Shown: piece after piece, positions 32,327 through 40,561 of the stretch
Position numbering within the stretch: position 1 is the first letter of the stretch
How the letters are laid out: the number at the start of each line of letters is the position of its first letter
Assembly: GCF_000308695.1 (NCBI RefSeq)
Contig: NZ_BAGG01000105.1
Coordinates: 1 to 48,690, forward strand
Length of the DNA stretch: 48,690 nucleotides
Direction of reading: 5' to 3'
Source: Nocardia takedensis NBRC 100417
GTDB taxonomy: Bacteria > Actinomycetota > Actinomycetes > Mycobacteriales > Mycobacteriaceae
Position numbers and translations under genes: made by a program
Notes under the pieces: model-generated
Seen by the model: the letters and a program-made list of their open reading frames with translations, nothing else
Databases searched by the model: none
Told to the model about the DNA's origin: nothing

Positions 32327-33154
32327 ATGTGCCGTCATCTCGGATATGTCGGCCCGCCGGTGCGCGTCGGCGACATGCTCACCCTGGGTCCGCATTCCCT
32401 GCGCACCCAGGCGTGGGCCCCGCGCGACATGCGTCGCGGCGGCACGATCAACGCCGACGGTTTCGGTGTCGCGTGGTGGCGGGCCGAGGACGACACGGTC
32501 ACGGTGAGCCGCTACCGCAATCCCGCGCCGATCTGGACCGATCCGGCGGTGGAGGAGGTGCTGCCGCACCTGGAGTCGTGGGCGGTGCTGGGCGCGGTGC
32601 GGTCGGCGACGATCGGCATGCCGGTGGAGCGTTCGGCCTGCGCGCCGTTCACCCGCGGGCGGTGGGCGTTCAGCCACAACGGCGTCGTGCCCGACTGGCG
32701 GGCCGCGCTGACCGCGGTCGCCGCGGAATTCGCCGGCGCCGCCGCCGAACTCGACGCGGACGGACTGTTCGCACCCGCGCGCCTGCTGGAAGCCGAATCG
32801 GCCACCGACAGCGCCGCTCTCTGGGTGCTGTTGGGCGCACTGCTGGCCACCGACGTTCCCGACGGCGACTGGGCGGCCGCACCCGCCGCCTTGCGCCTGC
32901 TGCTGTCCGCGGTCCTGACCCACGCGCCGGATTCCCGACTCAACCTGCTGCTCGGCGACGGCGCGCAACTGTGGGCCACCGCCTGGTACCACTCGCTGTC
33001 GGCGCTGGTCACCGACGATTTCGCCATCCTGTCCTCCGAACCGTTCGATGACGACCCCCGTTGGCAGGCGATCCCCGACCGCAGTCTGGTGACGGCGCGA
33101 CCGGGTCATCTTGCCGTCGAACCGCTTCCCGATCCCGAAAGGCCCGCGCAATGA
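32327..33154 (+). CDS. egtC: Gamma-glutamyl-hercynylcysteine sulfoxide hydrolase EgtC
   Basis: Class II glutamine-amidotransferase-fold hydrolase that removes the gamma-glutamyl group from the EgtB product. The nucleophile is the N-terminal Cys (MCRHLGYVGPP, C2), with RRGGTINADGFGVAWW, AHDSR-like LGAVRSATIGMPVE and FSHNGVVPDWRA as the glutamate-binding and oxyanion parts. Length is 275 residues. Its TGA stop overlaps the ATG of egtD by four bases, ensuring coupled synthesis. Confidence 0.95.
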   Translation: MCRHLGYVGPPVRVGDMLTLGPHSLRTQAWAPRDMRRGGTINADGFGVAWWRAEDDTVTVSRYRNPAPIWTDPAVEEVLPHLESWAVLGAVRSATIGMPVERSACAPFTRGRWAFSHNGVVPDWRAALTAVAAEFAGAAAELDADGLFAPARLLEAESATDSAALWVLLGALLATDVPDGDWAAAPAALRLLLSAVLTHAPDSRLNLLLGDGAQLWATAWYHSLSALVTDDFAILSSEPFDDDPRWQAIPDRSLVTARPGHLAVEPLPDPERPAQ

Positions 33155-34122
33155 CCGCACCGACCCTCGAGATCCATCTCTCCGACGCCGACCTGACCGC
33201 CGCCCTGCGCGCCGACGCCCGCCGAGGGCTGACCGACGCGCCGAAGACGCTGCCGCCCAAATGGTTCTACGACGCGCGGGGCAGCGAACTGTTCGAGCGC
33301 ATCACCGAACTGCCCGAGTACTACCCGACCCGCACCGAACGCGCGCTGCTGGAACGGGTGGTCGGGGAGATCGCTCGCGGCGCGCGCTCGGAAGTCCTGG
33401 TCGAACTGGGCGCGGGGTCGGCGGCCAAGACCCGACTGCTGCTCACCGCCCTCACCGCGGAGGGGCCGCTGAAGACGTATGTGCCGCAAGATGTCTCCGC
33501 CACGGCGTTGCGGGACGCGGCGAATCAGGTGGCCGCGGAGTTCCCGACCTTGGCGGTGCACGGCGTGGTCAGCGATTTCACCGACACCCTCCAGAATCTG
33601 CCGCGCGGCGGGCGACGGATGATCGCCTTCCTCGGCGGCACCCTCGGCAACCTGGTTCCCGGTGAACGCGCCGAATTCCTCGCGGGCATCCACGAGGTCC
33701 TCGAACCGGGTGAGCAGTTGTTGCTCGGCGTCGGCCTGGTCATCGACGCGGCCACGCTGGTCCCGGCCTACGACGACGCCGCCGGAGTGACCGCCGAATT
33801 CAACCGCAATATCCTGCACGTGCTCAATTCCCGCCTCGGCGCCGATTTCGCACCGGACAAATTCGAGCACGTCGCGCTGTGGGACGCGGAGAACGAATGG
33901 ATCGAGATGCGGTTGGCCGCCACCGAGGACATGACGGTGCGGGTGCGCGAACTCGACCTGACCGTGGAGTTCGCGCGCGGCGAGCAGATGCGCACCGAGA
34001 TCTCGGCCAAATTCCGGCTCGAGGGATTGCGCGCCGAACTCGCGGCGGCGGGTTTCGACACCGAACAGGTGTGGACCGACCCCGACGACCGGTTCGCGTT
34101 GGTGTTGGCCGCGCGCAACTGA
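33151..34122 (+). CDS. egtD: Histidine N-alpha-methyltransferase EgtD
   Basis: SAM-dependent enzyme that trimethylates the alpha-amine of histidine to hercynine, the first ergothioneine step. The 323 residues show the N-terminal substrate region LPPKWFYDARGSELFERITE and YYPTRTER, the SAM motif VELGAGSAAKTRLLL, the FLGGTLGN stretch and the C-terminal SAKFRLEGLRAELAAAGF. Coupled to egtC by a four-base overlap. A strong hairpin just beyond its stop (34131-34158) ends the operon. Confidence 0.97.
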   Translation: MTAPTLEIHLSDADLTAALRADARRGLTDAPKTLPPKWFYDARGSELFERITELPEYYPTRTERALLERVVGEIARGARSEVLVELGAGSAAKTRLLLTALTAEGPLKTYVPQDVSATALRDAANQVAAEFPTLAVHGVVSDFTDTLQNLPRGGRRMIAFLGGTLGNLVPGERAEFLAGIHEVLEPGEQLLLGVGLVIDAATLVPAYDDAAGVTAEFNRNILHVLNSRLGADFAPDKFEHVALWDAENEWIEMRLAATEDMTVRVRELDLTVEFARGEQMRTEISAKFRLEGLRAELAAAGFDTEQVWTDPDDRFALVLAARN

Positions 34123-34130
34123 GCGCGAAC

Positions 34131-34158
34131 GGCGTCGGCGGGACCTACCGCCGACGCC
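34131..34158. terminator. Bidirectional hairpin between egtD and the PLDc_N gene
   Basis: Perfect 11-bp stem (34131-34141 with 34148-34158) and a six-base loop between two convergent genes; it overlaps the stop codon of the leftward gene. Confidence 0.75.
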
Positions 34159-34369
34159 CCAGCGCGAAATAGGCCAGCGGCAGGACGCCGACCGAGTTCA
34201 CCACCGTGATCGCGGTCGCCCACACCCGCTTCGAGCCTTTGACCTGTTCGGCCGGGCGGCGGCGCAGATCGGCCAGCGCCACCGCCTTGGCGATCGAATC
34301 GAGCGCGGTCGCGACGACGATGAATCGTCGACTGCCCGGGCTCAGGTCGCTCCACCGTTTCCTCGCCAT
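34145..34369 (-). CDS. Small membrane protein with PLDc_N domain
   Basis: A 74-residue protein matching the N-terminal membrane module of cardiolipin synthase-like phospholipases (PLDc_N), without any catalytic HKD domain. The pattern ADLRRRPAEQVKGSKRVWA, then TAITVVNSVGVLPLAYFALG as a membrane segment, is characteristic. ATG 34369 has AGGAG six bases upstream. Stand-alone copies are common in actinobacteria, with no known function. It is convergent with egtD. Confidence 0.82.
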   Translation of the reverse strand: MARKRWSDLSPGSRRFIVVATALDSIAKAVALADLRRRPAEQVKGSKRVWATAITVVNSVGVLPLAYFALGRRR

Positions 34370-34441
34370 CGCGCGCTCCTTCCGGTTGAAAGCTTCTCGG
34401 CGAACGTAGCAAACCGATCGGTTCTCGCCGGTGCGCCGAGG

Positions 34442-35083
34442 TCACCCGGTGGGCGCGACCACCGCCGTCAGCCATTCCACGAACGGGCGCATCCGTTCCC
34501 AAGTGGCCCTGATCTCTTTCGCGGCGCGCGGCGTCGTCAACCATTCCGGTGCGCCGAACTCCTTGTGGCACGTCAGCGATTTGTGCCGCAGCAGCGCGAT
34601 GCGGGGATGATCCGCCTCGTAGCCTTTGGGCCGAGTCTTCAACGTCTCCCCGCCCAACTCGAAGCCCGCCTTCCCCAACTTCGCGAGAATGCTCTCCAAC
34701 TCCGCGCCGCGCACCTCGTCGGCGATCGTCGCGCGCAACTGCGCCACCTGCGCGGGCGTCCCCGAATAGAAACCGCCGCCCGCGAACAACCCCGCAGCGC
34801 TGATCTGCACGTACCACCCCGCGCCCGGCGCGGTCCGCACCACCGCACCCTGCGCCGTCTTGTAGGGCGTCTTGTCCTGGGAGAAACGCACGTCACGATA
34901 GGGCCGGAAGATCTTCGCCTCCCCGAAATCCCCCGCCAATTCCGCCGTCAACGCCGTCATCGGCCCCTTGACCGCCGCCTCGTACACCCCTTTGTGCGCA
35001 GTCCAGAACGTCTTGGAGTTGTCGGCCTCGAGGTCCTCGTAGAAATCAAGTCCCGCCAGCGGGAATCCGGTGAAACCGCTCAT
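34442..35083 (-). CDS. DUF2461 (TIGR02453) family protein
   Basis: A 213-residue cytosolic protein of the DUF2461 family, of unknown function. Family landmarks are FYEDLEADNSKTFWTAHK at the N-terminus, KIFRPYRDVRFSQDKTPYKT, then GAGWYVQISAAGLFAGGGFY and KRPKGYEADHP-like TRPKGYEADHPRI. It lies 62 bases before the leftward pth gene end and 73 bases upstream of the PLDc_N start, all leftward, but with no clear shared role. Confidence 0.88.
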   Translation of the reverse strand: MSGFTGFPLAGLDFYEDLEADNSKTFWTAHKGVYEAAVKGPMTALTAELAGDFGEAKIFRPYRDVRFSQDKTPYKTAQGAVVRTAPGAGWYVQISAAGLFAGGGFYSGTPAQVAQLRATIADEVRGAELESILAKLGKAGFELGGETLKTRPKGYEADHPRIALLRHKSLTCHKEFGAPEWLTTPRAAKEIRATWERMRPFVEWLTAVVAPTG

Positions 35084-35144
35084 CCCCCGAACCTACGCCG
35101 CACCCCCGACACCCACCGCACGAGCCCGGCGGCGACGGGTGATT

Positions 35145-35726
35145 TCAGTGGAGGCGGTTCTGGGCGGGTTCGAGGCCGAGTTTCAGGAGGAGTTCGACGG
35201 CGTCGGCGGCTTGTTCGACGATGACGGGGACTTCTTTGCGTTCGGGGGTGGCGAAGGGTTTGAGGACGTAGTCGGCGGGGTCCTGGCGGCCGGGGGGACG
35301 GCCGATCCCGAGGCGCACGCGCAGGTAGTCCTTGGTGGTGAGGGCGGCGGAGACGGAACGCAGACCGTTGTGGCCGCCTTCGCCGCCGCCGCGTTTGAGT
35401 TTGATCTCACCGAAGGGGAGATCGAGTTCGTCGTGGACGACGATGACCTCGGTGGCGGGGACGGAGAAGAATTTCGCCAGCGCCGCGACGGGGCGACCGG
35501 ACAGGTTCATGAACGACCTGGGCTTGGCGAGCAGGACCTGACGGCCGTCGAGACGGGCCTGGAGCAGGTCGGCGCCGGATTTCTTGTGGGTGGAGAAACG
35601 ACCGCCGACGCGCTCGGCGAGCGCGTCGGCGACCAGGAAACCGATGTTGTGCCGGGTGCGTTCGTATTCGGGGCCGGGATTACCCAGTCCGACCACGAGC
35701 GCTGGGCCGGTCACGGAGTCCGTCAT
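35145..35726 (-). CDS. pth: Peptidyl-tRNA hydrolase
   Basis: Releases tRNA from peptidyl-tRNA that has dropped off ribosomes. The 193-residue protein has LVVGLGNPGPEYERTRHNIGF with the catalytic Asn and His, KPRSFMNLSG, VIVVHDELDLPFG with the catalytic Asp, and KRGGGEGGHNGLRS. It follows rplY by ten bases in the same direction, the classic rplY-pth pair. Confidence 0.98.
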   Translation of the reverse strand: MTDSVTGPALVVGLGNPGPEYERTRHNIGFLVADALAERVGGRFSTHKKSGADLLQARLDGRQVLLAKPRSFMNLSGRPVAALAKFFSVPATEVIVVHDELDLPFGEIKLKRGGGEGGHNGLRSVSAALTTKDYLRVRLGIGRPPGRQDPADYVLKPFATPERKEVPVIVEQAADAVELLLKLGLEPAQNRLH

Positions 35727-35736
35727 GGGACGAAGA

Positions 35737-36348
35737 TTATTCGGCGTCCTCGGCGGCTTCGCTGCCGGCCTCGGCCTCGGCTTCGTCGGCCTCGGGTTCG
35801 GCGGCGGGCGCGGGGATGACGTTGACGATCAGCGTCTCGGCGTCGACGGCCAGGGTGACGCCCGCGGGCAGGGTGACCTCACCGGCGGTGATCTGGGTGC
35901 CCGCTTCGACGCCCTCGATGGAGATCTCGATGGCCTCGGGCAGCTTCAGCGCCTCGGCCTCGACGGAGATGGTGGTGGCTTCCTGGGTGACCAGGGTGCC
36001 CGCGGCGGCTTCACCGGTGACGGTGACCGGGATGTCGGCGGTGACCTTCTCGCCGCGCTTGACGATCAGCAGGTCGGCGTGCTCGATGTAGCGGCGGATC
36101 GGGTGCACCACAACGGATTTGGTGAGGGCGAGCTGCTTCTGCCCGTCGATGACGAGGTTGAGCACCGCGTTGGTGCCGTGCTCGCGCAGGATGGCCGCGA
36201 ACGCCTGGGCGTTCAGCGACAGGTGCTGCGGGTCGGACTGGTGGCCGTACAGCACGGCGGGGACGTTTCCTGCACGACGGGTGCGGCGGGCTGCGCCTTT
36301 TCCGAACTCGGTGCGTACGGCGGCTTCGAGTACGTTGACGTCGGACAT
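35737..36348 (-). CDS. rplY: 50S ribosomal protein L25/general stress protein Ctc
   Basis: L25 of the long CTC form, which binds 5S rRNA. The 203 residues comprise the N-terminal L25 barrel (EFGKGAARRTRRAGNVPAVL, then QSDPQHLSLNAQAFAAILRE) and the C-terminal TL5/CTC beta domain (IPVTVTGEAAAGTLVTQEAT), ending in an acidic Glu/Ala tail. Leads the rplY-pth operon and is divergent from prfC. Confidence 0.97.
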   Translation of the reverse strand: MSDVNVLEAAVRTEFGKGAARRTRRAGNVPAVLYGHQSDPQHLSLNAQAFAAILREHGTNAVLNLVIDGQKQLALTKSVVVHPIRRYIEHADLLIVKRGEKVTADIPVTVTGEAAAGTLVTQEATTISVEAEALKLPEAIEISIEGVEAGTQITAGEVTLPAGVTLAVDAETLIVNVIPAPAAEPEADEAEAEAGSEAAEDAE

Positions 36349-36665
36349 GACTGGATCTACTCCCTACGGCTAATCCGGGCTGGTTGCTCACCAGGGGCGG
36401 CGATATCGGTTGCCGCAACCCTGATGTGGTGGTCTACTCGTCGGGCGAAGACCGAACGGGGACGGCCGGACAGCCGAGCCGCGTCGATCACGGTGAACGC
36501 AAGTGAAACGTCTGCGGTCACCCTCGCCGAGACAACCCGAACACCATACCCCAGCGTGACGGCCCGCTTCGAACCGGGTGGTCAGGTGCGTGCGGGCGAG
36601 CCTACGGTGCGGTCACGTACGCTGGACAGGTTGCCGAGCAGGTCGTCTGTGAAAGGTTGTTCCCC
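36349..36665. other. Divergent promoter region between rplY and prfC
   Basis: 317 bases between outward-facing genes. It must hold the promoters for rplY-pth and prfC. I see GGAGTAGATC before rplY and GAAAGG before prfC as ribosome sites, but no convincing operator, RNA gene or small coding gene. Confidence 0.5.
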
Positions 36666-38306
36666 GTGACCGCCCCTGAGGATGTCGTCGCTCCCACTCC
36701 GCGCGGGCTGGCCGCCGAGACCGCGCGGCGGCGCACGTTCGCCGTGATCTCGCACCCCGACGCGGGCAAGTCGACGCTGACCGAGGCGCTGGCGCTGCAC
36801 GCCAGGATGATCTCGGAGGCGGGCGCGATCCACGGCAAGGCCGGACGCAAGTCGACGGTGTCGGACTGGATGGAGATGGAGAAGGCCAGGGGCATCTCGG
36901 TCAGTTCCACCGCGTTGCAGTTCAACTACCGGGCGGCGGGCTCGGAGGTCGACAACGTCATCAACCTGGTCGACACCCCCGGCCACTCCGATTTCTCCGA
37001 GGACACCTACCGCGTGCTGACGGCGGTCGACGCGGCGGTCATGTTGATCGACGCGGCGAAAGGTCTCGAGCCGCAGACGCTGAAACTGTTCCAGGTGTGC
37101 CGCCATCGCGGCATCCCGGTGATCACCGTGGTCAACAAGTGGGACCGGCCGGGCCGGGCTCCGCTGGAGTTGCTCGACGAGATCAGCGAGCGGATCGGCC
37201 TGACGCCGACGCCGCTGTTCCTGCCGGTCGGCATCGCGGGCGATTTCCGCGGTCTGCTGCGGCGCGGCGCGGACGGCGCGGCCACCGAGTACATCCATTT
37301 CACCCGCACGGCCGGCGGGGCGACGATCGCGCCGGAGGAGTCGTTGACCGCCGAACAGGCCGAGGCCCGCGAGGGCGAGGCGTGGTCGACGGCGGCCGAG
37401 GAGTCCGAACTGCTCTCGGCCACCGGCCAGGACCACGACCAGGAGCTGTTCCTGGCGGGGCAGACCTCGCCGGTCATCTACGCCTCGGCGATGTTGAACT
37501 TCGGCGTGCGGCAACTGCTGGAGACGTTGGTGTCGCTGGCCCCGCCGCCCGCCGCGCGCGCCGATGTGGCGGGCGCACCCCGCGAGACGTCCGCGCCGTT
37601 CAGCGCGGTCGTGTTCAAGGTGCAGGCCGGGATGGACGCCGCGCACCGCGACCGGTTGGCGTTCATGCGGATCGTGTCGGGCGAATTCGAGCGCGGCATG
37701 GTCGTCACCCACGCCCAGACCGGGCGGCCGTTCGCGACCAAGTACGCGTTGACGGTGTTCGGCCGCGAACGCACCACCGTCGACACCGCCTACCCGGGTG
37801 ACGTGGTCGGCTTGGTGAACGCGACGGCGCTGGCCCCCGGACACACCTTGTACGTGGACAAGAAGGTGGAGTTCCCGCCGATCCCGTCGTTCGCGCCGGA
37901 GCATTTCGCCGCGCTGCGCGCCGAGAGCGCGGGCAAGTACAAGCAGTTCCGCAAGGCCATCGACCAACTCGACTCCGAGGGCGTGGTGCAGGTGCTGCGC
38001 AACGACGCCCGCGGCGACGCCTCGCCGGTGCTGGCCGCGGTCGGCCCGATGCAGTTCGAGGTGGTCACGGCGCGGATGATGGCCGAGTTCAACGTCGAGA
38101 CGAAGATGGATTTCCTCGGCTACACCCTGGCCCGCCGCACCGACGCCGAATCCGCTCCCGAACTGGACCGCCAGCGCGGGGTGGAGGTGTTCACCCGCAG
38201 CGACGGCGCGATCCTGGCGCTGTTCAGTGACAAGTGGCGTTTGCAGTACATCGAGAAGGAATATCCGTCACTGACGTTGGAGCCGTTGGTCGCGACCGCC
38301 GACTGA
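36666..38306 (+). CDS. prfC: Peptide chain release factor 3
   Basis: GTPase that recycles RF1/RF2 from the ribosome. 546 residues with G1 ISHPDAGKSTLTEAL, the RF3-type switch region GISVSSTALQF, G3 DTPGHSDFSEDTYR, G4 NKWDRPGR, and RF3-specific domains in the C-terminal half (QVLRNDARGDASPVLAAVGP, QFEVVTARMMAEF). Start is GTG 36666, nine bases after GAAAGG; the TTG at 36657 is too close to that site. RF3 is patchily distributed in bacteria. Its stop abuts the convergent NTF2-like gene. Confidence 0.96.
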   Translation: MTAPEDVVAPTPRGLAAETARRRTFAVISHPDAGKSTLTEALALHARMISEAGAIHGKAGRKSTVSDWMEMEKARGISVSSTALQFNYRAAGSEVDNVINLVDTPGHSDFSEDTYRVLTAVDAAVMLIDAAKGLEPQTLKLFQVCRHRGIPVITVVNKWDRPGRAPLELLDEISERIGLTPTPLFLPVGIAGDFRGLLRRGADGAATEYIHFTRTAGGATIAPEESLTAEQAEAREGEAWSTAAEESELLSATGQDHDQELFLAGQTSPVIYASAMLNFGVRQLLETLVSLAPPPAARADVAGAPRETSAPFSAVVFKVQAGMDAAHRDRLAFMRIVSGEFERGMVVTHAQTGRPFATKYALTVFGRERTTVDTAYPGDVVGLVNATALAPGHTLYVDKKVEFPPIPSFAPEHFAALRAESAGKYKQFRKAIDQLDSEGVVQVLRNDARGDASPVLAAVGPMQFEVVTARMMAEFNVETKMDFLGYTLARRTDAESAPELDRQRGVEVFTRSDGAILALFSDKWRLQYIEKEYPSLTLEPLVATAD

Positions 38307-39242
38307 CTATTCCGGTTCGCGGCGCACGGGGGCGGTGCCCGGGTCGACCTCGACCGGGGCGATGCCGTCCTCGCGGGCGATCAACCCCCAACGGCTAGAG
38401 GTCAGCCGCAGGCTGGGCAGGTCGCTGAGCGAGATCACCACCTCGTAGGTGCGCTCGTAACCGGTGTGCGCGATACGCCAGTTCCCGTCCTCGCAGCGCG
38501 CGTACCGATCGCTGTAGAAGGCCGCGCCGCGCAGCAGCATGTTGTGTTCGGGGATCAGCACGGTGTCGGCGAGATACCAGGTGCCGACGGCGGTGTCACC
38601 GTCGACGTCGATCTCCGGGTGGTCGCAGCGATGTTCGGTGATGACGTGCGGACCGAGGGTGTTGCGCATGAACGCCAGGAACGCGTCACGCGACTCGAAC
38701 TGGAGATATTCGCTGTAGGTGGCGGTGGCGTCGGGAATCATCGTGTCCGCGAACTCGTCCCAGGATTTGGTGTCCAGGGAACGCAGGTAGCGGAACTTGA
38801 GCCGCGCGATGGCGGCGACGTCGTCCAGGCGCGGTCGCGGGGCGGCCGAACGGGTGCGTTCGGCGACGGTCTCTCGATAGGCGGACGCTCCCTCGCGTGA
38901 CTGCTCGTCGGCCGGGTCGGGTTCGTCGACGGCACCGTCTCCGTCGACGGCGTCGCGCCGGGTCGCCGCATCGCGGTCCGCCGTCGCGTCATGGTCCGCC
39001 GCATCGTGCTCGGCCACCGCGTCGTGATCCGCTGTGTCGTGTTCGGCCGCCGCTCCGTGGTCGGCCGCGGATTCAGCCGCGGCTTCGCTCCGCGCGGGCG
39101 TTTCGTGCCGCGCCGCGCTCGGGGGCTCGGCGGCCGCGTCGGTGTCGAGTGCCGCGCCGTTGCGGGCCGGGTCGCCGTACGGCCGGTCGGTGGCGTGCAC
39201 GTCCGGGTCGCCGCTGTCCGGCCCGTCGCTGCCCTGGTCCAT
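38307..39242 (-). CDS. NTF2/SnoaL-like protein with repeat-rich N-terminal extension
   Basis: The C-terminal part, from about residue 139, is a SnoaL/NTF2-like alpha-beta cone domain: DDVAAIARLKFRYLRSLDTK, DEFADTMIPDATATYSEY, then GTWYLADTVLIPEHN and FYSDRYARCEDGNWRIAHTG. Such domains bind or transform small hydrophobic molecules. The first 138 residues are disordered and rich in Ala, Asp and Glu. Residues about 60-93 hold three 11-residue repeats of the form ADHDAxAEHDA, giving many His-Asp pairs. The ATG at 39242 is the only plausible start; the ribosome site is weak. Function is unknown; metal binding by the His/Asp repeat is speculation. It is convergent with prfC with no spacer. Confidence 0.75.
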   Translation of the reverse strand: MDQGSDGPDSGDPDVHATDRPYGDPARNGAALDTDAAAEPPSAARHETPARSEAAAESAADHGAAAEHDTADHDAVAEHDAADHDATADRDAATRRDAVDGDGAVDEPDPADEQSREGASAYRETVAERTRSAAPRPRLDDVAAIARLKFRYLRSLDTKSWDEFADTMIPDATATYSEYLQFESRDAFLAFMRNTLGPHVITEHRCDHPEIDVDGDTAVGTWYLADTVLIPEHNMLLRGAAFYSDRYARCEDGNWRIAHTGYERTYEVVISLSDLPSLRLTSSRWGLIAREDGIAPVEVDPGTAPVRREPE

Positions 39243-39328
39243 CTACTCACGATCCCACCCGGGACCGCCGTACTACACGAATGCGCCAGATCTGTATCAG
39301 ATCGCTATAACCCCGGCGGGTCGCGTGG

Positions 39329-40228
39329 TCAGGAGCCGATGGTGAAGCAGGTGCGGCAGAAATCCTCGCCGAATTCGGTCAGTCGCAGGCTCTTGCGCAC
39401 GATCTTGGGGGCGCGTCCGGCTTTCTTCAGCGCGGCCTCGACCACCGGTTGCACCTCGAGGACCATGTAGCGGCTCAGCACCACCGGATCGTCGGAGGTG
39501 AGGGTCAGGCCGAGGCGGTTGAGGTTGATCAGGTAGGGGCGGGCGCGGTCGGGGTAGCGCACCCCCGCCTGTTCCGGGACCGAGGTCAGATCGCCCTGTA
39601 CGAGTTCGGATCCGATGCCCAGCGGGCGGTTGGTGCGCACGTCCACCGAGGGCTGCGGACCGTTGAGGGCCATGAAGCGCAGGATGCGGGCTTCGTCGGG
39701 GGCGAGTTCGTCGAGGATGCGGTCGTAGGCGGGGTGGACGTCCTCGGTGAAGTAGACGTCGGCGGAGCGGGCCAGCAGCGCGTCGCCGCGGCGGCGCAGT
39801 TCCTGGGTGGTGGCCGAGCGCAGGTTCGGGCCGATGGCCAATTGCTGGTGTTGCGGCGGTGTGCCGGTGAGGCCGGAGCCGTTGGTCTGGGTCGGCACGT
39901 AGCTGACGATCTCGCGCACCGATCCCTCGGTGACGCCCAGCGCGCTGCGCGCGATCGAGCGCAGGGCGTTGCCGGTGCGTTCGGCGATGTCGGCGGAGGA
40001 TTCGCCGTCCAGGGCGGCTTGGGCGATCTCCCTGGTCACCTCGTAGGAGGTGTTGACCGCCCACTGGCCGCCGCGCACGGCGGTGCCCGCCGCGAGTCCG
40101 GCCGCACGGAACACGCCGCGGATCAGCCTGGCCTCGTTGCTGATCTGGCGCTGCTCGACATCCGAGCCGCGCTCCACGGAGCGGGAACCGGCTCGGGTGA
40201 GGTCCTGCCCGGCCCTGTCGTCTGTCAC
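39329..40228 (-). CDS. Abi-alpha/DUF4393-like protein (copy 1)
   Basis: A 299-residue protein resembling the Abi-alpha (DUF4393) family. Middle: VHPAYDRILDELAPDEARIL, then FMALNGPQPSVDVRTNR, the R-Y-P core VPEQAGVRYPDRARPYLINL and NRLGL. C-terminus: KSLRLTEFGEDFCRTCF. A paralogue on the other strand (41875-42786) shares all these blocks in the same order, so this is a family pair. The N-terminal third has two weakly hydrophobic Ala/Gly helices (VFRAAGLAAGTAVRGGQWAV). GTG 40228 follows GGAG. Lactococcal Abi-alpha proteins give phage abortive infection, but the actinobacterial relatives are uncharacterised. It is divergent from the DUF445 gene. Confidence 0.75.
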   Translation of the reverse strand: MTDDRAGQDLTRAGSRSVERGSDVEQRQISNEARLIRGVFRAAGLAAGTAVRGGQWAVNTSYEVTREIAQAALDGESSADIAERTGNALRSIARSALGVTEGSVREIVSYVPTQTNGSGLTGTPPQHQQLAIGPNLRSATTQELRRRGDALLARSADVYFTEDVHPAYDRILDELAPDEARILRFMALNGPQPSVDVRTNRPLGIGSELVQGDLTSVPEQAGVRYPDRARPYLINLNRLGLTLTSDDPVVLSRYMVLEVQPVVEAALKKAGRAPKIVRKSLRLTEFGEDFCRTCFTIGS

Positions 40229-40561
40229 GTCTACTCCGATGTATTGCAGTGAACGAGTTGTCCACAGATTATGGTCCGCCAGCCTTCCAGGTACGCCGAA
40301 CCTCGCGTTCCCCGGGCCGCCGGGCGCGCTGCCGATCTCGTCGCCGCCGGTCTGTGACGGTCGTCATTGTCTCCGGGCCGACCGTGCGACGCGACATTCC
40401 GGACATCCACTGTGACCGATATCTCCGGCGGCCGATCGTGTCCCGCGGCACTCGGAGGCGACACGACTCGTCGGCTCACAATGGGGTCCAGCCCGCTACG
40501 GGGTGCTAGTTTGGGTTGCCGGTGAGGCGGCGATCACCGGTGGGATCGGTAGGAGGACGTG
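40229..40561. other. Divergent region between Abi-alpha-like and DUF445 genes, with one DnaA box
   Basis: 333 bases between outward-facing genes. TTGTCCACA at 40258-40266 is a perfect high-GC DnaA box about 30 bases before the Abi-alpha-like start. AGGAGGA at 40551-40557 is the DUF445 ribosome site. One 86-codon frame has no coding character. Promoters for both genes must lie here, but I cannot place them firmly. Confidence 0.55.

Noticed and set aside
40249..40509. 86-codon frame between the Abi-alpha-like and DUF445 genes
   Set aside because: Arg/Ser-rich, no motif, no ribosome site, and it overlaps the promoter region.
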